The notes under the pieces: generated by a model
What the model was told of the DNA's origin: nothing
The model's input: the letters and a program-made list of their open reading frames with translations, nothing else
Database searches by the model: none
Made by a program: the position numbers and the translations under genes
DNA from: Pectinophora gossypiella
Taxonomy: Eukaryota > Arthropoda > Insecta > Lepidoptera > Gelechiidae
DNA length: 64,000 nucleotides
Direction of reading: 5' to 3'
Assembly (NCBI RefSeq): GCF_024362695.1
Contig: NC_065406.1
Location: forward strand, 17,069,545-17,133,544
Shown: one piece after another, positions 20,196 through 31,452 of the stretch
Layout of the letters: each line of letters opens with the position of its first letter
Position numbering within the stretch: the stretch's first letter is position 1

Positions 20196-20934
20196 TTTTT
20201 TTTTTGTATTTATAACCTTTTCAATTTGGTTAATGTACGTTCTTCTAGGTCTTCCTCTGCCAGCCCTACCTCCAACCTTCGCTTTATATACCCCTTTCGT
20301 AATCCGATTAACCTTCATCCGCTCTAGGTGTTCAACTTAACAATCCTTTTCAATCATAGTCACTATATCGTCTTCTACACAACATCTCTCTCTTATCACG
20401 CAAAAAATATGTATTTATAGATCAATCTTATCTGTTCTGTGGTATTGATAAAAAAGTATCTAGGTATTACAAGCTAAGGCCTGTATATTACTTCGGGAAA
20501 TAAGCGTGAGTTTATGTATGTATGTATAAATACAGATTATATTTGAAAACAACTTTGTACAAATAAATATAGGTAATATTATTCATAATTAGGTAAGTTT
20601 TGTAATACGATACGACAGTGTTTCGTCTAGTATTATTTAGAATAGAGAAGTTGACAAACTTTGCCCATTAGAGACATACTTAACTACTTTGCTGGGTGTT
20701 AGTTCCCTCTGTAATTATTTGAATGTTGCATCTTGTATCTCAATTAGACTGAAGTAGCTAAGTAGTATTAATATTTAAACATACATAATGAATATATCGC
20801 CTCTGGATACGCAAAATTACGTAAGCTCCATCGGTGTAGCATTCAGCGTTCTAGTTTTTAAGCATACGTAGTCAATGTTATAAAAATATATTATGTAATT
20901 CTAGACATAAAAAACAATGTAATGACGTAAATAA
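20196..20934. other. No gene seen
   Basis: AT-rich. A LINE-E scrap (CATCGGTGTAGCATTCAGCG) lies at 20828-20848. Confidence 0.4.
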
Positions 20935-21380
20935 TGGCCGCGATTCCTGCAGATACCTCCTCATTTTTATTATAAGTTATACCCGTCATTTTCTTATTGA
21001 CAACTGTTAATTTTAAAATCAATGAATAACCGGAGCGAATGAAATAGACATTTCGCTGGTGTGCAAACCGTTTGACGTGTGCTGTCAATTTAATTCTGTC
21101 GGGTTTTTGGCCAACATAAAATTATGGGAGGATTTTTAAAATTCCCGCCTAAAACGACGTGTGTTCCATACATTTTATACCTGTCCCTTTGTTGTTCGGA
21201 GGTTCAGTAAAATGACACTGTTTTAATATGATATATAATCATGTGTTTTAATATGTTTGATATGAGGGAAGCCTTTGCCCAGCAGTCGGATCTTGTAGAC
21301 TAGATTATATTAACAGTAAATGACAGATAATACTTAAAATAGAATCTGTGTCCACAGGAATCAGCACCATTATGCTTCAA
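20935..21380. mobile_element. MITE-N interrupted by a LINE tail
   Basis: Left end ATGGCCGCGATTCCTGCAG at ~20935; right end CAGGAATCAGCACCATTATG at ~21356-21375. Between 21215 and 21305 the element is interrupted by a fragment containing GGAAGCCTTTGCCCAGCAG, an RTE-LINE-type 3' end. The MITE is therefore older than that insertion. Confidence 0.6.
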
Positions 21381-21594
21381 AAATGGCAGAAAAAATTACT
21401 CAATTTCACTCTAACGTTAATTTACTGCATAATTTCCCAAAGCCAATGGGATCCACTTACGTTTGCTGCCGTCTGACCGGCGGGCGTGGCAGACCGGAAA
21501 GTTAGCCTGACAGGACCACGCCTAGACACGTAAACTGGTCTAAACATGTGCCCGAGTCTAGATTAGTTCTACCTGTCTAACCTAAATACATAAT

Positions 21595-21690
21595 GACATA
21601 AACACGCGGCCGTAATCCCTAAAGGGGGGGAGGACAAAGACAACTTTCAGCCACTGTTGATACGAAGTCCTAAGATGGATATGATAAAAA
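21595..21690 (-). repeat. LINE-T1 3' end
   Basis: CCGTAATCCCTAAAGGGG, then CAGCCACTGTTGATACGAAG. Internally deleted relative to 35-170. Confidence 0.6.
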
Positions 21691-21737
21691 TTATAGCGAC
21701 AAGCGATCAGCCTAACGCTAACAATTGTCTCACATCA

Positions 21738-21846
21738 CTAATTTAAGAGCCACGCTCTTGTCGGTGTAGCATTCTCCATTTTTGTCTACCAAAGACCAAT
21801 TCCTTCACTTCCTTATAAGACACGACGTTCGACGCTCTTTTATCTT
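21738..21846 (-). repeat. LINE-E 3' end
   Basis: TTAAGAGCCACGCTCTTGTC, then CATTTTTGTCTACCAAAGACC. Minus-strand copy with the usual end. Confidence 0.7.
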
Positions 21847-21949
21847 TTCAATTGTCTATCATGTTAGAAAAGTTACTATCTCTCTGTCGCATTTTACGAC
21901 ATGTCCGAATCCAGAACAGCATAGAAGTTGTAACATACTATTGTTATTT

Positions 21950-22010
21950 TACTTAAATGTGAAAACCGTGAGGAGTGAAAAGGTAAAGGGGAGGCCTTTG
22001 TCCTGCAGTG
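21950..22010 (+). repeat. RTE-like LINE tail scrap
   Basis: Contains GGGGAGGCCTTTGTCCTGCA, a diverged form of the GCCTTTGCCCAGCAGTGGG block found in RTE-LINE 3' ends here. Confidence 0.4.
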
Positions 22011-22092
22011 AGATAATAGTATGTAGTAGTATTCCTTATACTATGACAATAGGCTAAAAATAGACTGGTTTAATTTGAAAATATGGCAGGTA

Positions 22093-22230
22093 CAAAATAT
22101 GTATACATATACACTTCAGTACCATGTCACATTACCTTTTTGTCAGTCTCCCTAAATGTCAAATATTTTAATGCGACAGTGAAAATTACGTACATGATAT
22201 TCTTCACTTCAGAGTGTGCTTCGCTGTATT
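22093..22230. repeat. MITE-P, degenerate
   Basis: Keeps ACCATGTCACATTACCTTTTT and CTAAATGTCAAATATTTTAA but has lost clean ends. Confidence 0.55.
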
Positions 22231-22987
22231 TAAAACAGACAAAATATTATGATGTATTTCGAGTTGACATAGAATTTCTATTTAAAAATGCAAGTTTTTC
22301 CTTTTTCTTTTTAACATAATCTTGAGGAGGGAACAGTTTCTTGGAAGCCGCAATTACAAGAAACAAATCCCACATGGAACCCTTTTATGTCAAACCCGAA
22401 TTAAATAGGAATCCTAATCCTCCAATTTCGCAAAAAAGCCGATAAAATCACGTTGAGTTATTTGCGTTAAAAGCGATACATCCGGGACGACAGTCCATTA
22501 GCGAATGCGATAAGTGTCCCTTTCTACGCGAAAGCGAACAATTTGCAGATAAGAAGCGAAAGAACCTTTTTTGTGGGTATACCGAAATTTTACTCGTGCG
22601 AGAAAGGTGAGGAGACAGCTGTCAATTTGTCTTCTGTCCTTTAGTGATGTATACTATTTGAATCATACATATATAGCTGTACGTATGTATAAGCGATATT
22701 GCATTACATTGGAGACCGTGTAGAGACCCTCGTCAGAGAAATCGATTCGATGCTGTTTGTTATTTTGGAAACGTTAACTTTTTATGATCTTAAATTTGAT
22801 ATACTTATATAGTGGCTCACAAGTTAACTAACTAGTTATGTCTGCGTTTTATTACCACTTCAAGACAGAGCCCGATGGCATAACGATGGATGGATGGAAT
22901 GGGTAAGAAAGAGTCGTGACACATAATCCGCCGGTCACCTTTAAATGATATTTTATTTCTAAAATACGTTCGAAGCAAACGTCTGAT
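22231..22987. other. Unique sequence, no gene seen
   Basis: No repeat family assigned. The part 22330-22620 is less AT-rich and might be host sequence, but no coding frame stands out. Confidence 0.4.
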
Positions 22988-22998
22988 GATAGGCACTA
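22988..22998 (+). repeat. 11-bp target site duplication, left
   Basis: GATAGGCACTA, repeated exactly after the poly-A tail at 23568-23578. Confidence 0.9.
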
Positions 22999-23382
22999 TT
23001 AATACAAAATCGTTTCATGCGGAAAGCCACGGGAGCTCCGTGGTTCCTTCGCAATGAAAATCTGCACATTGACCTAGGTCTGCCAACCATTGCCCAATGG
23101 CTCAAATTAGCTTCCAAACGTTTTTTCGATTCTGCTCCGCACCACCCATATCCCCTGGTAGTTGCGGCTTCCGAATACATCCCGCTTAGGGACGGTGCTG
23201 AAAAGTATCGGCGTCCGAAGGACGTAATATACGATCCCGACGACCCGATTACTCTAGCCATAGAGGCAGCCAATCAGCTCGCGACACCAAACACTTCAGG
23301 ACCCCGATACCGACCCCGCCGGCGTGGTCGACGATTTCCCTCTTTCAGCGCTTATCGCTATCGACCCACTAGGGTCGATTAA
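22999..23382 (+). pseudogene. Jockey ORF2 (endonuclease/reverse transcriptase) C-terminal remnant
   Basis: An open frame of 127 codons ending at 23382. It contains GAPWFLRNENLHIDLGLPTI, then AQWLKLASKRFFDSAPHHPY and PLVVAASEYIP. The APW-RN-LH-DLGLPTI and SK-FFD..HPNPL patterns are those of the Jockey-clade ORF2 C-terminus, downstream of the reverse transcriptase palm. A proline/arginine-rich end follows (PRYRPRRRGRRFPSF). The first internal ATG is 23017, but the frame is open from the truncation point, so this is a fragment of a larger protein and not a gene. The endonuclease and polymerase domains are absent. Confidence 0.85.
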
Positions 23383-23567
23383 TTCTTTCAAATATTTTTC
23401 CTCTCAGACGACGCCCTGAGCCGAGGTTCGCGCCCAACTGGGCACCCTCAGGCCTGTTGTCTTAAACGTTGTACCGGGTGAGAGCCTTCAGCGCTCCCCA
23501 TTTGTCCGGCCAAGTAGTTAATGCCATCTGCGGCAAATCTACAATAAGTCACGTCAAAAAAAAAAAA
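22999..23567 (+). mobile_element. LINE-J (Jockey clade), 5'-truncated insertion
   Basis: The best copy of the family: 569 bp from a truncated 5' end to a 12-base poly-A tail (23556-23567), bounded by an exact 11-bp target duplication. It contains the last part of ORF2 and a 3' UTR with CTCCCCATTTGTCCGGCCAA. The exact duplication suggests a fairly recent insertion. Other copies (4646, 12829, 59553) stop inside the UTR. Confidence 0.9.
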
Positions 23568-23578
23568 GATAGGCACTA
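23568..23578 (+). repeat. 11-bp target site duplication, right
   Basis: GATAGGCACTA, identical to 22988-22998, directly after the A run. Confidence 0.9.
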
Positions 23579-24884
23579 GGAGGAATTAAGTAGACATCAA
23601 TTATTGAGCAAGATTTTAATTTAAAATTCGCTGACAGAATACGAGTGACTGGCTAAAAATTAAATTGTTAAATTTTTGAGTGTTATATTAAAAATTCTTA
23701 AGATTTTATTCACATGGTTTCCAGGATTTGTATATCCCATGGTACCTAAGCACACCCCTTGCAGATATGCAATCGTGATGCCTTAGAAGATTAAAACTAA
23801 GTAAGATTCCAAATATCCGAGATGTTACTTTACCAGAAGAAACTTACCCACCGGTTTCATACAGAAATTACTTCCCTCAAAATTTCCAACTCAAAGGACG
23901 CATAAATCAGCTATATGTCTGCCAAAGAGGAATGTGTCTAAAATCATGAGGATTATTGAAGATCTTTCTACACTTCTGTCGTTATTCATGTAGGTACGTT
24001 TTCCGAGAGCACACTTGAACTTTCCTTCGTGAGTCCTCACTCGATCCTCAGAGAATAAAGAATAAGAAGAATAAAGAATAAAATAAATTTATTGCCAGTA
24101 ACAATTCAGAGGTTAAACGCTTTCCAAATGTCAACTACCGAACGTATAAAATATGAAGATAGACGTGTTTCGTAAAATCCCCATATTTTGTATTATATAC
24201 CCAATAGTATAGGGTGTTGTGCCGAGGTTTTTGATCTTCTTTTCCCCTGCTATAACAACAAATACTAAAAAATATATAATAATTGTTGTATACGTGTTCC
24301 AATATCTACGTGTGAGTGGTTGCGTCCACGCACGGTTACATATTTATGTATGTGTTTGAGAAATAAAAGTCAGTGTGTTCTAACCCATCTTTGATTCCAC
24401 ACGTCCATATATCGTAACAATAATAATAGGAGCTCTCATACAACAAACGCGATTTTTTCGCCCTTTTTAGCTCTATATCAATAATGGTACGGAATTCTTC
24501 TTGTGTGAGTCCGACTGGCACTTGGCGGTTTTTTTTCTTTTCCTCTGACTACCCCATTGGGATGTAGTTGTGAGCATATGTTATTAAACAATTTTCTTTT
24601 ATTAACATTGTAATAAACTCTGGCTGAAATAAATGTATTTTTTGCGCCGACCGTTACTCACACTCGATTTTTTATTTTAGTTGATAAAATGTCTATCCAT
24701 ACAAAGGTTGTCACGGCAAATAATGATACAATACATACAAAGTATTTTTTTGTAAAATTGATGTTTTTGTAAGGCGACATTTAAAGAGTCCCAATTTGAT
24801 TAATGTGTAATTCTGTTTGGTAACCTCAACTCTCCCTCAACTTAAAATTTGGAGGGTGGTGTAAATTTTTCTTTTATATAATTT
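23579..24884. other. No gene seen
   Basis: AT-rich. A stretch AATAAAGAATAAAATAAATT at ~24074 also occurs at ~27331 with the following TATTGCCAGT, probably a shared retroelement 3' end. Confidence 0.45.
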
Positions 24885-24965
24885 TACCTCAGGCCATTCA
24901 CTACTTGACCGGACAAATGGGGAACGCTAAGGACTAAAGGTATAACGTTTATAAATTGCCTGTTA
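24885..24965 (-). repeat. LINE-J 3' UTR, degenerate
   Basis: CACTACTTGACCGGACAAAT then GGGGAACGCTAAGGACT: a decayed copy of the family UTR. Confidence 0.55.
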
Positions 24966-25751
24966 ACGCAAAACTTGTCACACTTCACAACAGTACTATT
25001 CCTACTCAAAAAATACAAGTGGATATCATTCAATCTTTCATATCTGTGGATTTGTGCCCGGTTAATAGCAAAAAGCTTGCCACCTATCACACACATACAC
25101 AAATACACACATTTTTGTTGTATTTTTATTTTCACTTTTTATTTTTATTACTGCAGTTATTAAATAAAAGTGTATTATTGTACCTCAAATAATAAAACAG
25201 TATGTCAATTCGGGAAGACACTGGCTCCTGAAATACAGTTATACTAGTTTAGGAATCAGGGCCTTATTTACAATTGTTACGTGTTTGATGTACTCAATAA
25301 ACTTTCTTTCCTATTAATATATGGAACTTAAACATACCTCTGCCTACCTCATCGGGGATATAGGCGTGATACTTTGTTGTGTTAATACCACACATACCCG
25401 TCACTCTACAACTGTCTGGAAATGCGGGCCAGAATTTAATACCTACCTTTCTAAGACAATTTTAGATGTGATACTAAGAGTAAATTAAAGAAGACATGCT
25501 ATGTTAGCATGTTAGTTAACATATCTAGCTTGTCTATTTTCTTGTCTAGACACAATATTCGCGTTGACTTAGGTGTCCTTGAGGTGAGACTCCTATTTAG
25601 TTTCACACCTTTTGTAACGTTCTCGCTTTGTTTAAGATATATCTAGATAAACCTTTAGTGTTTGTTTCATTTCAATAGTGCTTTCAATTTCGCCATTCGA
25701 ATTTAGCAACGGTTTTGCTTTAATATAATTTACTTATACTACATTTTAGTA
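24966..25751. other. No gene seen
   Basis: AT-rich. The TGCCTACCTCATCGGGGATA block near 25343 resembles TGCCTACCCTTTCGTGGCTA near 40859, so an old repeat is likely. Confidence 0.4.
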
Positions 25752-25928
25752 GGATGATCCGTGCTTCAGAAGGCACGTTAAGCCGTCGGTCCCGGTTACT
25801 ACTTACTGATATAAGTGGGTATTTGTTACATTGGCCATGTCAGGGGCCTTTGGCGGCTCAATAGTAATCCTGACACCAAGGTTGATGAGGTTGGTACTCC
25901 ACCTCACAGCCCACATGGTAGAATAGAA
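25752..25928 (+). repeat. SINE-A 3' half
   Basis: From the core (GATGATCCGTGCTTCAGAAG) to the tail (CACCTCACAGCCCACATGG). 5'-truncated, as expected for target-primed insertion. Confidence 0.8.
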
Positions 25929-26344
25929 TAGCATAAAAATTGTTTATTATAAAAGGACGCCACACACAAAGACAAGACAATAACATCATTTAAACATTTC
26001 CACAAAACAATTAGGTACAAAAAGCATAGAGGATGTTCATTAGAATCAGGACCACCTGGTCCTGATTCACGGTGGTCACGACTTCAGATACGAGTAAAGA
26101 GGCTTCACTCAGCACAATTCGCGGCGTGAGCCACGACGCTGGTATTATGTTGACCCTGCTCGCTGAGGCAAGAACGACTTTCAATCATTGTAACAATTGT
26201 TAAAATCTATGTAGAATGATTTTGTTGATTCGGTTACGGAATACGCCATAGTAATAGGTAACCGATATAGGAGTCCGTCAATTTCGAAAGCACCTTTTTG
26301 GCTTCCCAAAAATAATATTTTTATATGCACACGTACTTACATAA
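25929..26344. other. No gene seen
   Basis: Starts with a possible LINE 3' UTR (AGCATAAAAATTGTTTATTA). 26030-26170 is less AT-rich but has no convincing frame. Confidence 0.4.
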
Positions 26345-26440
26345 TTAAAGCACATAATAACGGGTTCTTACCGCGTTTAAATGGGGATATGAGACTCCCA
26401 AACGCGGTAAGAACCCGTTATTATGTGCTTTAATTATGAT
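26345..26440. repeat. Hairpin repeat H, complete inverted repeat
   Basis: Two arms of ~35 bp, perfectly complementary by eye: TTAAAGCACATAATAACGGG running into TTCTTACCGCGTTTA on the left, mirrored on the right, around a ~20-base loop. Related copies are at 7530-7610 and 51160-51245. Confidence 0.85.
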
Positions 26441-26487
26441 AATAACCGCGTAAACTTAAAACACTGCACACGTACACTTCAGATTTG

Positions 26488-26571
26488 AATGACGTAAATT
26501 CAAAAATGTTACATTGACCTTCAACAAGTTTATCCATGATAATTACGTTGAATAAATGATTCTGATTTCTG
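26488..26571 (-). repeat. 84-bp dispersed repeat, copy 1
   Basis: Nearly identical to 28672-28758 (CATTGACCTTCAACAAGTTT, then TTGAATAAATGATTCTGATT). On the minus strand the end contains ATTTATTCAA, suggesting a retroelement 3' part. Orientation is a guess. Confidence 0.6.
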
Positions 26572-26742
26572 CCCAAAAGCTTGCCAACTAAGCAAACGAT
26601 TCCCTGAGTCTGTACCTAGAACCTTTGTTCTAGACAAGGGATAAGATCCTTTTATGATATTCAATCACAGAGGGATGAAAAGATCAAAAGATCCAGGATT
26701 TAGCAATCTCTTTTCAGTTCACTCAAGTGGAAAATATGAAAC

Positions 26743-26911
26743 ATGGTGTTTTTGAGTGACATTTCGGCGCGTCTCATTGAGGCAACTGGCGATCCGAGAG
26801 CTGGCAGTTATTTTGCGCAGAGGATAGGCCTGGCAGTTCAGAGGGGGAATGCTGCCAGCGTTTTGGGCGCTCTGCCTCAGTGCGGCGCGCTGGAGGAGAT
26901 CTTCTATTTAT
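26743..26911 (+). pseudogene. Retroelement C-terminal ORF fragment
   Basis: A GC-rich coding island in AT-rich DNA. The frame reads MVFLSDISARLIEATGDPRA, then GSYFAQRIGLAVQRGNAASV and LGALPQCGALEEIFYL-stop. The RL-EATGDPRAGS and QR--LAVQRGNAASVLG blocks look like a C-terminus I associate with insect non-LTR retrotransposons, but I cannot name the family. Its left edge is abrupt (stop in frame upstream), consistent with a 5'-truncated insertion. Not a host gene as far as I can see. Confidence 0.5.
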
Positions 26912-28333
26912 AATAAGTTCGTATTGTTAATATTGTTATTTTTAGATCATTTATGTATTTTCGAATGGTTCATTTTTAATTATTTAGTGTTCATTTTTAT
27001 GGCGTTTCATTTTGTTATGTAAATGTGTGTGTTAAATGTAATTATAACTCAAAAATAAGTAGCACTGAAGTTTTGAAACGCCAATTGTAATTTGAGTTAT
27101 TATTGAGTCTATGAGAGTGTGATTTCTTGTAATAATGTTGTGTTATACTACGTACAGAACGGCAGCTCTCTGCTTCCCACCAGCGCCTGAGCTTGGTTTA
27201 CCTCACCCCCTCGGTCTTACTTTAGTCTTCAATGATATGAGCGTCAGACGCACACACATATATGCGGTTGTACGATAACGTCAATGTGTAGTGTATGTGT
27301 AAAAGAGTTATTTTGTTTGAAGAAGAAGAAGAATAAAATAAATTTATTGCCAGTGTCCGGGGTGTGGTTCTGGTGTGTAGGTGGCTATCTAACAAGCTTT
27401 TATACGTATGAAACAAATGTGCTTGTATTTCACTCAGCTGAGCCGGTTGAATACCAGCATGGTAGCTCAAGTAAGCATTCATTGAGGACGTTTCTTTTGG
27501 GTTTGCTGTAATCGGACAAAAATTATAAGTATCAAAACTAAAAGTCGACTACAGAAAAAATGCGCTTTAAAAAGTATGAAACAGAGAAATAATATTATAT
27601 TTCCGAAGAGTGATGTTTACGAGATACGAGTAGCCGTGGACGTAAGCCGTGGTAACCGACTTCTTAGGGCAGACTGGTAATCAACTTATTTGTTAAACCC
27701 TGAGAAGTGGTTTAGAAAAACCACACACATATACATTCATTCATATCGGTTAAACACATAACCCTCCTTTTTGCCGCAGTCGGGTAAACAACGAGAGAAA
27801 CGTTTCGTTGCACTCTAGTAAGGTCATTGATCTGAGAACCTTGTTAACCTTGACAATTTTCCTCTTATCGACTATAAATCATTATTGATTAGAACTTGTC
27901 AAAGTCGAAACAGCATTAATACGGTGAAAACTGTCATCGAAGCATCAAGTCCAAGTTCAAGTAAATTTGCCAGCGTCAATTATCTAAATATGAATTTTGA
28001 TTTGACACATAAACTTCTAAGGATAAAGGTTACCTTTGATCTCAGAAGCCAAAGCTTAAATGGTCTCTGAATAATCATTATTAGTTAATATTTGAGAGAG
28101 AAATTATTATTACGCACTAAACGTAAGGACGAAATGAATAAAATTGATTAATTTTATCTTTTCTGGTAAAAATGTTCATTGACTTCAATATCTCACTCTA
28201 TAAGTGTTGTTGAACTATTGTTGGTAATAGCGACATTAACTATACATACATTGAATGTCGATAATGATATCCACCTGTAAAATTATTTATAGTCTATAGT
28301 TTAAAGGTTACAATAATAATAAAGAAAGGAAAA
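26912..28333. other. No gene seen
   Basis: Probable 3' UTR of the preceding fragment at first, then unique AT-rich DNA. Frames at 27222-27511 on both strands overlap and lack motifs. Confidence 0.45.
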
Positions 28334-28560
28334 CATGAAACAGTATGGCATACTTACAATACAAGGAATAAAAATAAAATTGCTATTCAAAATTCTAGAT
28401 TAAGTAAATTAAATTCATCTTTTTTGGGGTTATGTATACGTTTTACAATAAAATACCAGATAATATTTTAATTTAAAGCTCACGTGAAGCTTACTTTATG
28501 TAAAAAAGCTAATTATAAGATTAGTGATTACCTAAATGATAAAAATGTCTGGTATTGAAT
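28334..28560 (+). pseudogene. CR1/Jockey-like LINE ORF2 C-terminal remnant
   Basis: The frame from about 28334 reads HETVWHTYNTRNKNKIAIQ, then NSRLSKLNSSFLGLCIRFYN and KIPDNILI before a stop. Another frame ends NYKISDYLNDKNVWY-stop. The NTRNKN, SRLSK, SF-G--IRFYNKIP and DYLND--W order matches the C-terminal tail typical of insect non-LTR retrotransposons. Stops and a frameshift in about 230 bp show it is an old, inactive copy. No upstream polymerase domain remains. Confidence 0.7.
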
Positions 28561-28671
28561 GTTTTCCTCTAGTTATGAAATAACTTGCAATGTACCCTCA
28601 TTGATTTAAAAGATGTGTTTCTGTTGCAGTTTCTTGTCATTTCTTCTCCTCAGCCATAACACCTTGCAAAA

Positions 28672-28758
28672 TGACTTAAATTCAAAAATGTTACATTGAC
28701 CTTCAACAAGTTTATCCATGATAATTACCTTGAATAAATGATTCTGATTTCTGATTTC
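28672..28758 (-). repeat. 84-bp dispersed repeat, copy 2
   Basis: Second copy of the block at 26488-26571, differing at a few bases. Confidence 0.6.
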
Positions 28759-28864
28759 ATCATTCATACTAGAATATATTATCTGCTGCTTATTATCTTG
28801 GACGTACCATGTCGTGAAATCGACTAAAAAATTAAGTAGTATCCGTCTTAGGACTTCAATCATG

Positions 28865-29325
28865 ATCTTAATCTTCCTAGCGTTATCCCAATTTCACAAG
28901 GTCTATTATCACTTTAAGAGCCACGCTCTTGTCGGTGTAGCATTCTCCATTCTTGTCTATCAAAGGCCGATTCACTTCCTTATAAAACACGACGTTCACC
29001 TTCTCTTTGACTTGTTCTTTGTAAGGTCCGTTAACCTAGCCTGATTTGTAGAAACGACTACCTGTCTGACCTTAACCCACGCAGGGATCCAGTCAATACA
29101 AAATAGGTCACATATATCCAAAACCCATTTCTCAGGAATGTAAGTTTCTTTACGATGTCTTTCTTCGCGGATATATACGTGTTAATCAATAATGATGGAA
29201 ACGTGAATTCGAAAATAATTTCGAAACACATAGGTTAAGCTCGGTTTGGTTTTGGTACTGGATTTCAACCAGCAACCTCTTAGTGAGAGTAAAGCGTTTT
29301 TACTAGGCTACCACGGCTCTCTATT
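28865..29325 (-). mobile_element. SINE-B split by a LINE-E insertion
   Basis: Minus-strand SINE-B: the head region ends near AGGCTACCACGGCTC at 29308-29322, and the 3' part continues past the insertion to CTTCCTAGCGTTATCCC near 28873. The direct repeat AAGGTC at 28898-28903 and 29023-29028 marks the insertion point. Diverged along its length. Confidence 0.7.
28904..29022 (-). mobile_element. LINE-E 3' end inserted in SINE-B
   Basis: Carries the family end (TAAGAGCCACGCTCTTGTCG) and a short GTGATAATA-type tail, flanked by the 6-bp repeat AAGGTC. Younger than the SINE it splits. Confidence 0.7.
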
Positions 29326-31048
29326 CCGTCTTCTTTGGACTTCGATACTAAACATAAAGCTACAGGTTTAGTGACTTATTGTATCCACCTCGTAAGAAAA
29401 AACGGGCCTGAATTATATCAGTCTGTCAAAAGTTCCGATGTCAACGAATCATATTAAATAGAACAAGATTTTTTATCAAGTCCTCTTCCTTTATTTCAAC
29501 CTCCGTTTATTTCAACAGAAATTCCAATAAACTGTTTCATTCGCAGCCATTTCGAAACCCCTAGAGACTCTTAAATATTTCTTAATTAAGTACAAAAAGT
29601 AAGTATCTAAAGTACAGTCAATTTAATTATTCTGGGTAATAATAAGAAATTTCCTCGAATTTGTAACTGTAATGTGACCCATTCATCAGGAGATATTTTG
29701 AGGATGGTAGGTTCGAATGGGAATATATTTAAGTACACTTGAGTGCTTCTATAGGTTGAAAGTGTTTATTAATTTATCTGGATGGCAAAATAAGTAGTGG
29801 CTTTGGAAGGTCAGAACAGCAGTCCTATCCATGATCCTCCAAACCTGTCACATCTTTACATTAATACAATCAAAGAGCAAATGTGCAGTCACTGAGCCCA
29901 GCGAATTATTTGTAAACAGTAATGAAATTATGAACCAATTATAAAATGTATGTTTTTGTAGGTGTTTTTGGTCTATTACAGAAACGATAGCCAGGGGGTC
30001 TTAAGTGCAACCAGATAATTTATTACTTAAGACTGATCGGTTTTTTGCACCTTATCGTACCTAATAGGACCCCGTGAAAAACGGAGGAACGCGTGGGAGA
30101 TAAATGCTAAATGTCCTTAAAATTTAGGTTTAAAACCTATGTTTTATTGTACAAATTTCTGGAAGAATTTTGGAAATCAGATAAGATGTTTTAAAGATTT
30201 TTGTCGTGACTTATTTGCTTACCTCAAATCTACTTACAGATTACCGTCTACGCACACTTTATACAATATATGGCATACAAATATTTTATGATGTTATAAA
30301 TATATTTTTCATGTGTAATTAAATTAAGTAATTAATCAATGACACGAAATCTTACCAGAGAAATAACTAAAGCCTTGCCTGGCATCACAGAATCGGGCGC
30401 CTTTTCTCCCTATTCTCTGACCCCAGGATCTTTCAATGCAACTGAATTAATGGACTTTCATCCCATTTGAAAAAGTCGAAATTTTAAAGAAGCTTGACTT
30501 TGTTTGTTCACTTTCTATTACTTTTAAAGTCAATAATAACTTGTGAGGTTTTTATCTTCTTTTTCAATCGCGTGGGTTGTGAGTGCTGTGAGATGGATGA
30601 CCAAACTTAGCAACCCTAACATCAGGATTCTGGGGCTCATGTAACGAATACCTACTTACATAAGTACAACCGGTACCTTCCAAATCACGGATTATCTTGC
30701 TTTCGTATAATCGGGCTAGAATGTCCTGTAAAATCACTCGTTAGAAAGGTTTTCGGTTTTTCATTTCCTTATTAGAAACAATGTTCGCCTTCTCTATAAT
30801 ACGAGTATATTCCATGAAAACTCTGGTCATGGTCTTCACTCCTCTCTATCCTCGTAGCTTCCCTTACTAGCACTTCCTCCATTAGTACCCTCTTCTACCC
30901 AACTTATTATTTCCATGCTCCTCCAACATCACATTTCATAGGCCTCGAGTTTCTGTGTCATTTTGGTCGGCGTCTAAATTTCACATTCATAGAGGGCTAC
31001 ATAAAGTAAAGATATACACTCGTTATAATTATGTATACAGTCATAATG
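29326..31048. other. No gene seen; scattered SINE scraps
   Basis: Weak SINE-B pieces at 29803-29870 and 30060-30105 (GACCCCGTGAAAAACGGAGG), and a decayed SINE-A at 30566-30740 (GTGGGTTGTGAGTG, ACCTTCCAAATCACGG). Otherwise AT-rich and unassigned. Confidence 0.45.
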
Positions 31049-31428
31049 GCACCGATTGCTGCAGACACCTTCTTATTTATTTTAAATTAATATATCCGTC
31101 ATTTTCTTATTCACCTAAAAGGAAAGGGACGGGTGATTCACAACTGTTAATTTTTAAAGTGAATGACTGAATGAATAACCTGCGCGAATAAATTAGGCAT
31201 CTCTCATATGCAACCCGTTTGACGTTTGCTGTCAACTTAATTCTGTCAATATAAATTATTGTTTGCCAATATAAATTATTGGAAAGGTTTTTTGAGTTTC
31301 TCCATCAAATTGACGTGTGTTCCATAAATGTGCGTGTCAATTATCCGTCCTTTTCTTTTTCGGCGGATAAGAAAATGACAGGTATAACTTAAAATAAAAT
31401 TAGATGGTGTGTTCTGGAATCAATACCA
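31049..31428. mobile_element. MITE-N, full-length copy
   Basis: Left end ATGGCACCGATTGCTGCAG; right end GTTCTGGAATCAATACCAA. Between them are the paired CGTCATTTTCTTATTC and GATAAGAAAATGACAG blocks. Same length as the copy at 7059. Confidence 0.75.
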
Positions 31429-31452
31429 AAAACTCATTATAATCATGTATAC

